Source: a bacterium (GTDB lineage Bacteria; Myxococcota_A; Bradymonadia; UBA7976; UBA1532). From it: 42,518 bases of DNA. Numbering within the stretch: position 1 is the first letter of the stretch; each line of letters opens with the position of its first letter. A program made the position numbers and the translations under genes. The stretch covers positions 1-42,518 of the forward strand of contig JAUHXC010000069.1 of assembly GCA_030427205.1 (NCBI GenBank), written 5' to 3'. The notes below the pieces were generated by a model. The model searched no databases. It was not told the DNA's origin and was given only the letters and a program-made list of their open reading frames with translations. Below, piece by piece: positions 1-10,500 of the stretch.

Positions 1-2
1 GC

Positions 3-926
3 CTGCGCATCAATCAGATGCAGATGCGGGCCACCGTCAACAGCTATCACGCGTCGCTGGTGCCGGGCGTGGTCGACGAGTTCAGCTACGACCATCTGCT
101 GCTCGCCGAGCAGGCCGAGCAGCAGGGGATCCGGGTCTTTGACCTCGACGTCAGCGGCGATCGCGGGTCGTTCATGAACATCAGCCCGGCGACCGACGAG
201 CACGTCGTCGATCGGTGGAACAACTGCTCGGAGCGGATGAACCCGCCGGGCGACATCATCGGCTGCCTGTGGAACCTGCGCGATTGGCTCGACGCCAACC
301 CGGACCACCCGCTGATAGTCATCCTGGTGGGCGAGTCGGAGCTGCTCGAGCCACGGTCGCAGCTGATGCACCAGCTCGACGACCTCGAATCGCAGCTCGC
401 GGGCGGGCTCGGTCGAGATCGGCTCCTCACCCCGGACGACGTGCGCGGGGCCCACCCTACGCTGTGGCACGCGCTCCAGGCGGACGGCTGGCCCACGGTC
501 GAGGAGACGCGGGGCAAGATCATGCTGGTGCTCAACGACCGCGGCGTCGTCCGCGTGCGCTACCTGCTCACCGGCGGAGACGACCCGGACGATCGGCTGT
601 TCTTCATCATCGGCGATCCCGAGTTGGAAGGGGACGAGGCGCTGCGCGACGAGGTGATCTTCACCTTCGAACCGCCCGTCGTGCGTCAGTTCGAGACCGA
701 TATGGGCCGCCTGCCGCGCATGCGAGAGTTGGTCGACGCGGGCTACCTCGTGCACGCGATCACCGACGACGCCGAGAACGCACGGCGCTTGAGGGCCGAG
801 GGGGTGCACTTCGTCGGCACCCGATTCCCGGATGAGGTCTTCGGGCCGGTCGAAGGCAGCCCGACGACGTGCAATCCGGTCACGGCGCCCGCCGGCTGCC
901 GACCGGAGCAGATCGAGCCGCAGTGA
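3..926 (+). CDS. PI-PLC-like (Ca2+-dependent phosphoinositide phospholipase C1 fold) protein, 5' truncated, probable pseudoenzyme
   Basis: The frame is open to the left edge of the window (LRINQ precedes the first Met), so the N-terminus, probably including a signal peptide, lies outside. The order of conserved blocks matches the bacterial Ca2+-dependent PI-PLC family (TIM-barrel phosphodiesterases such as the Streptomyces enzyme): RINQMQ..NSYH, a FDLDV strand, a DWLDANPDHPLIV block, DDVRGAHPTL, GWPTVEETRGKI and a C-terminal strand with a GVHFVGT turn. The family's first catalytic His sits in a THNSY motif; here codon 30-32 is GTC, giving ATVNSYH. The second catalytic His, normally just after the LDV strand, aligns with Ile in FMNIS. 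The Asn and Asp metal ligands look retained. I infer a binding or structural role rather than lipid cleavage. It converges on the next gene with only 4 bp between stops. Confidence 0.7.
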   Translation: MRINQMQMRATVNSYHASLVPGVVDEFSYDHLLLAEQAEQQGIRVFDLDVSGDRGSFMNISPATDEHVVDRWNNCSERMNPPGDIIGCLWNLRDWLDANPDHPLIVILVGESELLEPRSQLMHQLDDLESQLAGGLGRDRLLTPDDVRGAHPTLWHALQADGWPTVEETRGKIMLVLNDRGVVRVRYLLTGGDDPDDRLFFIIGDPELEGDEALRDEVIFTFEPPVVRQFETDMGRLPRMRELVDAGYLVHAITDDAENARRLRAEGVHFVGTRFPDEVFGPVEGSPTTCNPVTAPAGCRPEQIEPQ

Positions 927-930
927 GCGG

Positions 931-2805
931 TCACCGAGCGCCGCAGGTCGGGCCCGAGACGACGTGGCGGAAGTCGGCGACGAGCGGCAGAACCCACTGG
1001 TCGCAGGCGGTCACGCACTCAGCCGGGTCGACGGGGACGCGACACGACAGCGCAGCGCACGCGAACTCGGCCGCCTCCACGTCGCTGGAGAAGCGCTCCA
1101 GCCGACGCAGATCGCGCAGGTCCAAACCCAGGAACTGCCGACGGATCATGGGCTCGCCGTCGGTGCGCGCGATCAGCGTCTGCGCGCAGCCCTCGGTCGG
1201 CCGGTCTTCGTCGATCCACTCGAAGGTGTGCATGATCTCTCTGTCCAGAATCCGCAGCGGCTCACCAAACGCCGCCGCAGGCGGCGCGATCCACCACTGC
1301 TCGTCCCGGGCGAGGCGCGCGTGCCCGATCTCGAGGTACCGGCCCTGGCCGAACGGGTGACGCACCAGCGTCAGCGGGCCGTCGAGCAGCCAGCTTCGAA
1401 ACGCGGACGTGATGCGCCGCCTGACCTCTGGCTGTGCCTCGCTGCTCCAGTCCACACACAGGTCCACGGCGCGATGGACCTGGTCGCCCACCGCATGACG
1501 CACCGGCCACAGACCGGTCAGAGCGAATGGGCAAAGAGCGTGATCATGCCACTCCGACGCGCTGTCGTAGGGCGTCCCGTCCGGGTCAGTGTCGAAAGCC
1601 GTGCGCGCGCAGCGCACGCCCAGGTCGCTGGCGCGCGCGTCAGGCTCGATCCCTTGCGCCACGTTGCCGGACAGCCCGGTCGGGCTGTACAGCCCGAGCC
1701 CCTGCACGACCCGCGGCCGCTGCCGCTCCGCGTCGGTCGTCGACACCGCCCACGTATCACCCTGCTGTAGCGCGGCGCAGGTCGCCGCCTCGGCCGGCTC
1801 GGCGCCCCACTCGTTGGCGTTGCCCCGCCAGTGGTACAGCGGGCGCGGCGTCGGCAGCACGTCGCCGCCGATGAGCAGCCGGCCCTCGCGGCTGTCGACC
1901 GGCGCCAGCTCGACGCCGTCGGCCACGTCCTGGCACTCGGCGGTCCACGGCATCGACCCGGTCTCGTCCCGCCACGACGCGCAGGCCCCACCGGCGCCGA
2001 ACAGCTCGCTCCCTTCCGCGACCAGCGCCTCGACCCGGGCCCGCTCGACCGCGGTGGGCAGCCGCCCGCCCAGGTGCTGGCAGACCTCATACGCCTCGCA
2101 CCACGAGACGCCGGTGACGGGCAACGCCTGCTCGTCCGCGCCGTCGGCGCAAACGTCGCGGCACAGCACCGACTCGTCGCCCGCGCAGCGGCACATCGTG
2201 TCGCGATACTGCGCCCGGCTCACCTCGTGGGTCATGATCTCGAAGTCGTGATCGATCGTGAGCGTGCAGGCGTCGCCGCACGGGTCGACGTGCTCGACGA
2301 ACGCGTGGTGGCAGCGCGGGTCGTCGGCGCCCCGGCACCGCGTCGACCGGCTGGGCACGAGCAGCCACGGGTCGTCTGGCGCCACGTCGACGTCGACCGG
2401 GCTGCTCGGGGGCGATGGCACGTCGAGCTCGACCGACGCAACAGCCACGCAGGCGTGCTCGGCGACCACCTCGCCCAGCATCAGGTCGTCTTCGGCGAGC
2501 GCGGCGACGGGCAGGCAGTCGACGTCGATCCCCGCGGCGAAGCCCACGCACGATCGATCGGCGGCGCCGCAGTGCACGCGCGAGCTGTAGTCGCAGCGGC
2601 CCAGCACGCACGAGACGCCGCGCGCGCAGGCGACGCCGCACTGCCCGCAGTGCTCGGGGTCGACCGCGACGTCGGCGACCACCTCGCGCCCGTCGGGCGC
2701 GGCGCACAGCACGTGGTTTCGCAGGTCGTCCGGCGAGAACAGCGGGGGCGCGCAGCCCGCGGCGAGCGCCGTCGTCAACAGCAGGAATACGGCGCGCCGC
2801 GGCAT
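931..2805 (-). CDS. Lipoprotein with SUMF1/FGE-like domain
   Basis: A 624-residue protein starting with a lipoprotein signal (MPRRAVFLLLTTALAAGC, lipidated Cys18). After it comes a Cys-rich HCGQCGVAC...C stretch (about residues 53-72) seen in many myxobacterial surface proteins, then a C-type-lectin-like formylglycine-generating-enzyme (SUMF1) domain from about residue 185 to 405: MTHEVSRAQY, PVTGVSWCEAYEVCQ, GGRLPTAVE and a final LGVRCART. The last 200 residues are unlike anything I recognise, with several Cys pairs. The paired cysteines that bind copper in true FGE are not present near the end of the domain, so sulfatase activation is unlikely; surface binding is more probable. Its start is divergent from the caspase-like gene, with a 173-bp shared upstream region. 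The start codon has only a GGGG run upstream, so translation initiation may be weak. Confidence 0.75.
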   Translation of the reverse strand: MPRRAVFLLLTTALAAGCAPPLFSPDDLRNHVLCAAPDGREVVADVAVDPEHCGQCGVACARGVSCVLGRCDYSSRVHCGAADRSCVGFAAGIDVDCLPVAALAEDDLMLGEVVAEHACVAVASVELDVPSPPSSPVDVDVAPDDPWLLVPSRSTRCRGADDPRCHHAFVEHVDPCGDACTLTIDHDFEIMTHEVSRAQYRDTMCRCAGDESVLCRDVCADGADEQALPVTGVSWCEAYEVCQHLGGRLPTAVERARVEALVAEGSELFGAGGACASWRDETGSMPWTAECQDVADGVELAPVDSREGRLLIGGDVLPTPRPLYHWRGNANEWGAEPAEAATCAALQQGDTWAVSTTDAERQRPRVVQGLGLYSPTGLSGNVAQGIEPDARASDLGVRCARTAFDTDPDGTPYDSASEWHDHALCPFALTGLWPVRHAVGDQVHRAVDLCVDWSSEAQPEVRRRITSAFRSWLLDGPLTLVRHPFGQGRYLEIGHARLARDEQWWIAPPAAAFGEPLRILDREIMHTFEWIDEDRPTEGCAQTLIARTDGEPMIRRQFLGLDLRDLRRLERFSSDVEAAEFACAALSCRVPVDPAECVTACDQWVLPLVADFRHVVSGPTCGAR

Positions 2806-2978
2806 GAAGACCCCGTGATCGGTGGCAGGATCGAGGCTACCATCCGAGTGACGCGCCCGCTACCGTCAGCGTCCGGGCGCAGTTGCTCGGCGAAAAGGCG
2901 TCAGCAGAGAAAAAACTCGCGGTCACTCGGGCCGGTACGATCCTTAGTCACCCGGAGGCGGTAGAGGACGGAGGCGAA
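2806..2978. other. Divergent intergenic region
   Basis: 173 bp between the SUMF1-like lipoprotein (minus) and the caspase-like gene (plus). It must hold promoters for both, but I find no convincing -35/-10 or -24/-12 pair. A short A-rich run (2911-2916) is the only AT-rich patch. Confidence 0.4.
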
Positions 2979-4697
2979 ATGCGCGCAGCCCTGATGATCC
3001 TTCTCTTGTGGGCGTCACCGGCCCCGGTCGACGCGGGCGAGCGCTGCGCGCCGGCGTCGGCGGCCGACCCGTCGAGCCCGGTCTACGTGCTGATGTTCGG
3101 CTATCCGCACGATACCCGCGGCCAGCTGCCGCGCCTGCACATGGTCGGTCACGACCTCCTGCAGATGGACACCTTCTTCGGCGCCCTCGGCCCCAAGCGG
3201 GTCTGGATCCATGGCGAGCGCAAGCCGGCGCTCGTCGATCGATTCGGCGACGGGCTCATGCCGCCGTCCTGGCGGGCCCTGCTCCGGTCGGTGGACGAGC
3301 TGGTCGCGGCGCTCGACTCATCTGCCGATCGCGCGACGGTGTACCTCTACTTCGTCGGCCATGGCGACCGGATGCGATCGGGCGACCGGACGCGCGGCGA
3401 GGTGTACGCCGAGCCCGAGCCGGGGGCGACCGCGCGCGGCTTCGACGGCATCATCAACTCGAAGATCTTCACCGAGTCGGTCTTGAAGCCGATCGCCGAG
3501 CGCGCCGACGTCAACCTCATCGTCGACGCCTGCCGCAGCTACTACCTGCTCGCCCGGGGCATGAAGCGGCAGCAACGGGTGATTCGCCTCCCGCCCGACA
3601 TCGACCTGGAGTCGCCGTTCAAAGCGACGCTGCCCACCGTCGGCGCGGTCCTCGCGACGGATGGGTCCTCGGCGACGACGATGGAGGGCGAGACCTTCGG
3701 CGGCCTGTTCAGCCACGCGGTGCGCACGAGCGCGATCGGCGCGGCCGACCTCGACGACGACGGCGTCATCACCTACCGCGAGATGAACGCCCTGATGGCG
3801 TGGATCCTGTTGCCCAACGGCATCCTGCCGACGGTCGTCACGCCGGGGGGCGACGCGGATCGCCCGTTCATCGACTGGCGTCGCACCTCCGCCGCGCCCG
3901 TATGCATGTCTCCAAAGCTGGCCGGGCGCCGCACGCTGAGCACGCCCGACGGCATCTTCGCCACGCTCCAGATCCCCCGATCGGGCATGGCGGTGTGGCT
4001 CGAGCCCGGGGCGCGCTTCCACTTCGCCGGCGCGGCGGCGGCCGACGCCGTGGCGTTCACCGCGAGCAAAGGCCGGCTGAGCATCCAACGCGCGCCGCAT
4101 GGCGGCCACCGCGGGGTTCACCACGAAGCGCCGTTCGCCCAGCCCTACGACGAGGTCGCCGCCCGCGCCCGGCTCGCCGCGTTCGAGCCCGACCCGGGAG
4201 GGTGGTACATCGGGATCGGCGCGGTGGGCCACGCCAGCCGCCTCGGCATACGCGGCGGCGAGCCCGGCGTGCCGATCTCGCCCGGCGCCGATCTCAGCGT
4301 TCGACTCGGCAAGGGGCGCCACCAGCTCGTCGGCGATCTGAGCTGGTCCCGGTGGGACCTCACGACGCGCCGGGGCGCGAACACCACCGACCCCGCCGTG
4401 CCGGTGAACGCTCACAGCCTCGGCGGACGACTCGGCTACGGCCTGCTGCTGCACGAGGGCGCCTGGGACGTCGGCGCCGACGCCCTCGTCGGAGGCGGCG
4501 TCTGGCGCGGCGCCGCCAGCGCTTTCACGCTGCCCGAGGCCGCCGTTCGCGTGGTCGCCGCCCGGCCCTTCGACGAGGCCCCACGGTGGGCCCTGCGGAC
4601 CGATCTGCTCCTGGGCGCGATGCTGCTGGCGGGCGGTGAGACGGCGCCATTCGCCCGGGTGGGCGTCGGCGTCGAGTACGAGACGCTGCTTCAGTAG
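2979..4697 (+). CDS. Exported caspase-like (C14) peptidase with C-terminal barrel-like domain
   Basis: A 572-residue protein. I place the start at ATG 2979, behind GGAGG at 2970-2974, because it opens directly into a signal peptide (MRAALMILLLWASPAPVDAG); the frame is open further upstream from 2883 but those residues look non-coding. The catalytic domain has the caspase/metacaspase dyad: YFVGHGD (His128) and NLIVDACRS (Cys185), preceded by a strand VYVLMFGYP and followed by a LATDGSSATTMEG block. A DLDDDGVITYREM segment (about residue 253) resembles an EF-hand. From about residue 405 the sequence turns into alternating hydrophobic beta strands (GWYIGIGAVGH, HQLVGDLSWSRW, LGYGLLLHEGAWDVGADALVGGG) ending in an aromatic/Leu residue after VGVEYETLL, like an outer-membrane barrel. 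Peptidase plus barrel on one chain would put the peptidase in the periplasm or on the surface. Substrate unknown. Confidence 0.75.
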   Translation: MRAALMILLLWASPAPVDAGERCAPASAADPSSPVYVLMFGYPHDTRGQLPRLHMVGHDLLQMDTFFGALGPKRVWIHGERKPALVDRFGDGLMPPSWRALLRSVDELVAALDSSADRATVYLYFVGHGDRMRSGDRTRGEVYAEPEPGATARGFDGIINSKIFTESVLKPIAERADVNLIVDACRSYYLLARGMKRQQRVIRLPPDIDLESPFKATLPTVGAVLATDGSSATTMEGETFGGLFSHAVRTSAIGAADLDDDGVITYREMNALMAWILLPNGILPTVVTPGGDADRPFIDWRRTSAAPVCMSPKLAGRRTLSTPDGIFATLQIPRSGMAVWLEPGARFHFAGAAAADAVAFTASKGRLSIQRAPHGGHRGVHHEAPFAQPYDEVAARARLAAFEPDPGGWYIGIGAVGHASRLGIRGGEPGVPISPGADLSVRLGKGRHQLVGDLSWSRWDLTTRRGANTTDPAVPVNAHSLGGRLGYGLLLHEGAWDVGADALVGGGVWRGAASAFTLPEAAVRVVAARPFDEAPRWALRTDLLLGAMLLAGGETAPFARVGVGVEYETLLQ

Positions 4698-5024
4698 GCT
4701 CATCGGATACCGGCCCCCGGCGCGAGGCCCCATGAGCGGCGCGGTCGGTCGCGGCCCCGGGCGCGCGCTTCATCCTGCGGTGGCCCGGCCGACGATGTCG
4801 TCGATGCGCCTCGAGGGGTTCCTGTGCGCAGGGCACGACCAGGAGAGCGCCCGCTGATGGACGGGGATGACCGGTCACGGGCCTGTGCCCACGATGAGGG
4901 TAGAAGCACCGGGTCGGCGAAAGCCCCCGTCCGCCGGGGGCTCGGGGCGACGTGGGCAGATCTGCGGGTTGGCTTGGGCGATCGATGACCGGTTGATGGG
5001 TCTCCACGAGAGGAGGCGTGAAGA
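4698..5024 (+). other. 327-bp gene-free region with nested inverted repeats upstream of the Glu-Gly lipoprotein
   Basis: No gene is supportable here. The 3' half has several pairing possibilities: TGCCCAC (4886-4892) is complementary to GTGGGCA (4953-4959); inside lies a perfect hairpin AGCCCCC (4923-4929)/GGGGGCT (4937-4943), and an overlapping GGC-GAAA-GCC hairpin (4916-4925) that would compete with it. No T-run follows, so it is not a standard terminator. It could be a structured 5' leader for the gene at 5025, whose SD GAGGAGG is just upstream of its ATG. In such GC-rich DNA some pairing is expected by chance. Confidence 0.3.
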
Positions 5025-6067
<1,043 letters not shown>

Positions 6068-6068
<1 letters not shown>

Positions 6069-7453
6069 TGCGCGGTCGGCTGCTCGTGGCGTGGGCGCTG
6101 TTGTCGGCCGCCAGCTGTGATGGCGACGACGGGGCCACACCGGTCGATGCGCTGCCGGCCGACGCGGCGTCGGCCGAGTGCGTCGACGAGGCGGTGCGTC
6201 CGTGCCCCGTCGGCGGTACGCCCCAGGTGTGTATCGACGGGCGCTGGGGGCCCTGCGCGGCGGTCGCCGAGTCGTGCGACGGGGTCGACGAAGACGGCGA
6301 CGGCGCGGTCGACGAGGGGCTGTTCGAGGCGTGCGGATCGGCGGTCGGGGGCTGCGCGCCGGGGCTGCGGGCGTGCGTCGACGGCGCGTGGGGCGGGTGT
6401 ATCGGCGCGGTCGGCCCGGGGCTCGAGACCTGTGACGGGGTCGACGAAGACTGCGACGGCGCGGTGGACGAGGCGCCGATCATGGGGCCGCTGACGGTCA
6501 TCGACTCGCCGGTGGTCAACGGGCCCGACGCGCTGGTCTGGACCGGCCGGACCTACGCCGCGTCGCTGCCGGGCTATCCGAACTGGGTCATGCGCTTCGC
6601 GGCCGACGGCACCGTCTGGCGGGCCGATCTCTTCGGGCGTGTGCCGGTGGCGATCGATCTGGCGGCGAGCCCGGCGGGCCTGCTGACGGCCTGGGTCGAG
6701 CGCAGCGGCGCGCTGATGTTCGGGGTCGCCGGCTGGCAGGCGTCCGGCTGGGGACCGGAGGCGGCGGTCGCCGAGGGCGCGCGCGAGGCGCGGGTGGCCG
6801 GCGAGACCCGCTCGACGCTGCTGGCCTGGATCGACGCCGAGGGGCGGCCGTGGGGCCGGGTCTTCGATCCGGCGGACGGCACGCCGCGCTTCGACGCCAT
6901 GCCCCTGGGCGGGCCGGCGGGGGCCGAGGGCATCCGGGTGGCCAATAACGGCGAGGACGGCTTCGCGGCGGCCTGGCGCATCGCCGAGACCGGCGCGCTG
7001 TGGTTCGCCCGCCTCGACAACAGCGGCGCGGCGCTCGTCTCGTTCGAGGTGGTCGACGGCGGCGCGACGGCGCTGGATGTATTGGCGGACTACTACATCG
7101 ACGCGTACGCCGTCTTCTGGAGCGCGGGCGATCGGGTGCGCATGGCCCGCATCAGCCGCGGCGCGGGGCAGGTCGACACCGTCGAGGAGGTGGTGGTCGG
7201 CGGGGCCGAGCCGGGCATGGTGCGCGCGATCCGCGACGATACGGTGTGGACGCTCTTCTGGCAGGCCGGCGATCGGGTATACGGGCGGCTCCTGGAGCGC
7301 AGCGGGCTGCCGCTGACCGCCGCGGTGGACGTCCTGCCGGCGGGTGATCGCTTCGCGGTGACGCACGGCCCGGGTGGCTACGCGGTCGCGTCGGTGCGCG
7401 AGGGCCGGCTCGAGCTGCGCACGGGTCCGATGGTCTGCCCGCCGGGGCAGTAG
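6068..7453 (+). CDS. Lipoprotein with two MopE-type motifs and a propeller-like domain
   Basis: 461 residues from ATG 6068, which overlaps the upstream stop by one base. Signal MRGRLLVAWALLSAASC gives lipidated Cys17. Two MopE/putative metal-binding motifs follow: CDGVDEDGDGAVDE, in which the second Cys is Gly, and the canonical CDGVDEDCDGAVDE (about residues 76-140). From about residue 145 the chain is rich in short beta strands with recurring W-x(0-2)-aromatic patterns (VWTGRTYAASLPGY, GLLTAWVERSG, GFAAAWRIAETG, YAVFWSAGDRVRMARI, WTLFWQAGDRVYGRL), which reads as a beta-propeller of unknown specificity. Coupling to the Glu-Gly lipoprotein suggests that the two act together at the outer membrane. 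Confidence 0.75.
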
Positions 7454-7548
7454 CGCGGCGCCGGTCAGCGGCCGAGTGCCGTGGACGGCATCGGCTCTCT
7501 TCGTTAGGCTCGCCGAGCGCACGGACGTCATTCGGGCTCGGGGGATAC

Positions 7549-10500
7549 ATGGGGCCGCGTCACGGGGGGATGATCTGGGTCTGCTGGTTGCTGCTGGCGG
7601 GCTGTACGCCAGCGGATGAGCCGCCGGTGGTCGTCGTCGGGTCCGACGGGGCCGTCGATGCGGCGGCGGTCGATATGGGGCCAGCCGACGGCGAGCCGGT
7701 CGAAGCCGACGCGGCGCCCGACGCGGCGCCCGTTCCCGACGCGGCGCTCGATGCCGCCCCCGGTCTCGACGCCGCGCTCGACGCCGCGCTCGATCCCGAT
7801 GCCGCGCTCGATCCCGACGCGGCGCTCGACGCCGCGCTCGATCCCGACGCGGCGCTCGACGCCGCGCTCGATCCCGACGCGCTGCCCGATCCCGACGCCG
7901 CGCCCGATGCCGCCCCCGATCCCGACGCGCTGCCCGAGCCCGACGCCGCGCCCGATGCCGCCCCCGAACCCGACGCGCTGCCCGATCCCGACGCCGCGCC
8001 CCCTTGCGTGCCCGGCGCCGTGCGCGCCTGTCCGCTACTCGACGACTGCTCGGGAGAACAGGTCTGCCTCGCCGCCGGGTGGTCGCCCTGCGCGCCGCAC
8101 GCCGAGCGCTGCGACGGCCTGGACGGCGACTGCGACGGCGCCATCGACGAGGACTTCGCCGACCTCGACCGGCGCTGCGGCGAGGGCGTGGGGGTCTGCG
8201 CCGCCGTCGGCGTGGTGGTCTGCGCGGCGGACGGCGCGGGCACCCGCTGTGACGCCGCGCCGGGCGAACCGGGTGACGAGGTCTGCAACGGCCTCGACGA
8301 CGACTGCGACGGCACGTCCGACGAGGGCCTGGGCCTCGGCGACCCGTGCGCCGTCGGCCGCGGCGCCTGCGCGGCCGATGGCGTCTCCGTCTGCGATGCC
8401 GCCGGCGCCGTGGTCTGTGACGCGGTCGCCGCCGAGCCCGGCGACGAGGTCTGCAACGGCCTGGATGACGACTGCGACGGCGACACCGACGAAGCGTTGG
8501 GCCTCGGCGACCCCTGCACCGTCGGCCGCGGCGCCTGCGCGGTGGATGGCGTCTCGATCTGCGACGCCGCCGGCGCCGTGGTCTGTGACGCGGTCGCGTC
8601 CGAGCCCGGCGACGAGATCTGCAACGGCCTCGACGACGACTGCGACGGCGACGCCGACGAAGAGTTGGGGCTCGGCGACCCCTGCACCGTGGGCCTTGGC
8701 GCTTGTGCGGTGAATGGCGTCTCCGTCTGCGATGCCGCCGGCGCCGTGGTCTGTGACGCGGTCGCCGCCGAGCCCGGCGACGAGATCTGCAACGGCCTGG
8801 ATGACGACTGCGACGGCGACACCGACGAAGGGTTGGGCCTCGGCGAACCGTGCACCGTCGGCCGCGGCGCCTGCGCGATCGACGGCGTCTCGATCTGCGA
8901 TGCGGCCGGCGCCGTCGTCTGCGACGCGGTCGCGTCCGAGCCCGGCGATGAGATCTGCAACGGCCTCGACGACGACTGCGACGGCGACGCCGACGAAGCG
9001 TTGGGCCTCGGCGACCCGTGCACCGTAGGCCGTGGCGCGTGCGCGGTGGATGGCGTCTCCGTCTGCGATGCGGCCGGCGCCGTCGTCTGCGACGCGGTCG
9101 CGTCCGAGCCCGGCGACGAGATCTGCAACGGCCTCGACGACGACTGCGACGGCGACGCCGACGAAGCGTTGGGCCTCGGCGACCCCTGCACCGTCGGCCG
9201 CGGCGCGTGTGCGGTGGATGGCGTCTCGATCTGCGATGCGGCCGGCGCCGTCGTCTGCGACGCGGTCGCCGCCGAGCCCGGCGACGAGGTCTGCAACGGT
9301 CTCGACGACGACTGCGACGGCCGCGCCGACGAGGCCTTCCCCGCGCTCGGTGAGCCGTGCAGCGTGGGCGTCGGCGCCTGCGCCGCCGAAGGGGTCTCGG
9401 TCTGCGACGCCGACGGCGGCGTGGTCTGCGGCGCCGCGCCGGGCGAGCCGGTGGACGAGCTGTGCAATGGCCTCGACGACGACTGCGACGGCCGCGCCGA
9501 CGAGGCGTTCGTCGAGCTGGGCGAGCCGTGCGCGGCGGGTCTGGGGGTCTGCGCCGCCGAGGGGCGGCTCGCCTGCGCCGCCGACGGGCGAGGCACGGCG
9601 TGCGACGCCCCGGTGGGTGATCCGGCGCCCGAGCAGTGCGACGGGGTCGACGGCGACTGCGACGGCGTGGTCGACGAGGCGGCGCCGTGCGATCGCCGCG
9701 AGCGCTGCGTCGCTGGCGCCTGCGTCGATCCGTGCGCCGACGTGGTCTGCGCCGGGGGTGAGCAGTGCTGGAGCGGTCGCTGCGTCGACCCGCTGGCCCC
9801 CGAGGGCGTCGTGCGCTTCGAGCCGGGCGGCTTCACGATGGGCTCGCCGCCCGACGAGCCGGGGCGGCAGAACGACGAGCTGGCCCACCGGGTCGACATC
9901 GGCCACCCGTTCGAGATCGCCGTGACCGAGACCACCCACGGGCAGTGGCAGGCGTGGATGCCGCGCGAGCCGCGCTGGAACTCGGCGTGCGGCGACGACT
10001 GCCCGGTCGAGGAGATGACGTTCTCGGCGGTCGCGGCCTACGCCAACGCGCGCTCCGCGGCCGAGGGCTACGTGCCGTGCTATACGCTCGAGTTCTGCGA
10101 CGGCGAGCCCAACGGCCGCAGCGGGCGCGACTTCCACTGCTTCTCGGTGCAGTCGACGGGCGTGGCCTGCAGCGGCTATCGCCTGCCGACCGAGGCCGAG
10201 TGGGCGTACGCGGCGCGCGGCGGCGGCGAGGGGGGGCCGTATCCCTGGGGCGCGGCCGAGGCCACGTGCAGCCGCGCGGTGATGGACGAGCCGGCGGCGG
10301 GCGGCGACGGCTGCGGCCGCGGACGCCCCGCGCCGGTCTGCTCGCGCTCGCCGCAGGGCGACACCGCCGACGGGCTGTGCGACATGGCGGGCAACGTGCG
10401 CGAGTGGGTCGAGGATTGGTACCACCCCTATGACTCCGCGTTCGGGCCGGCGCCGGTGGACGGCAGCGCGCAGCAGGTGGGCGGAGAGCGGCGGGTGCTG

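Noticed and set aside
2883..2978. Upstream start of the caspase-like gene at 2883
   Set aside because: It would put 32 extra residues before a normal signal peptide, and there is a good SD for ATG 2979.
4886..4959. Known riboswitch (cyclic-di-GMP, cobalamin or fluoride type)
   Set aside because: Conserved core bases of these classes are not present; only generic hairpins remain, so it is kept as a weak finding.
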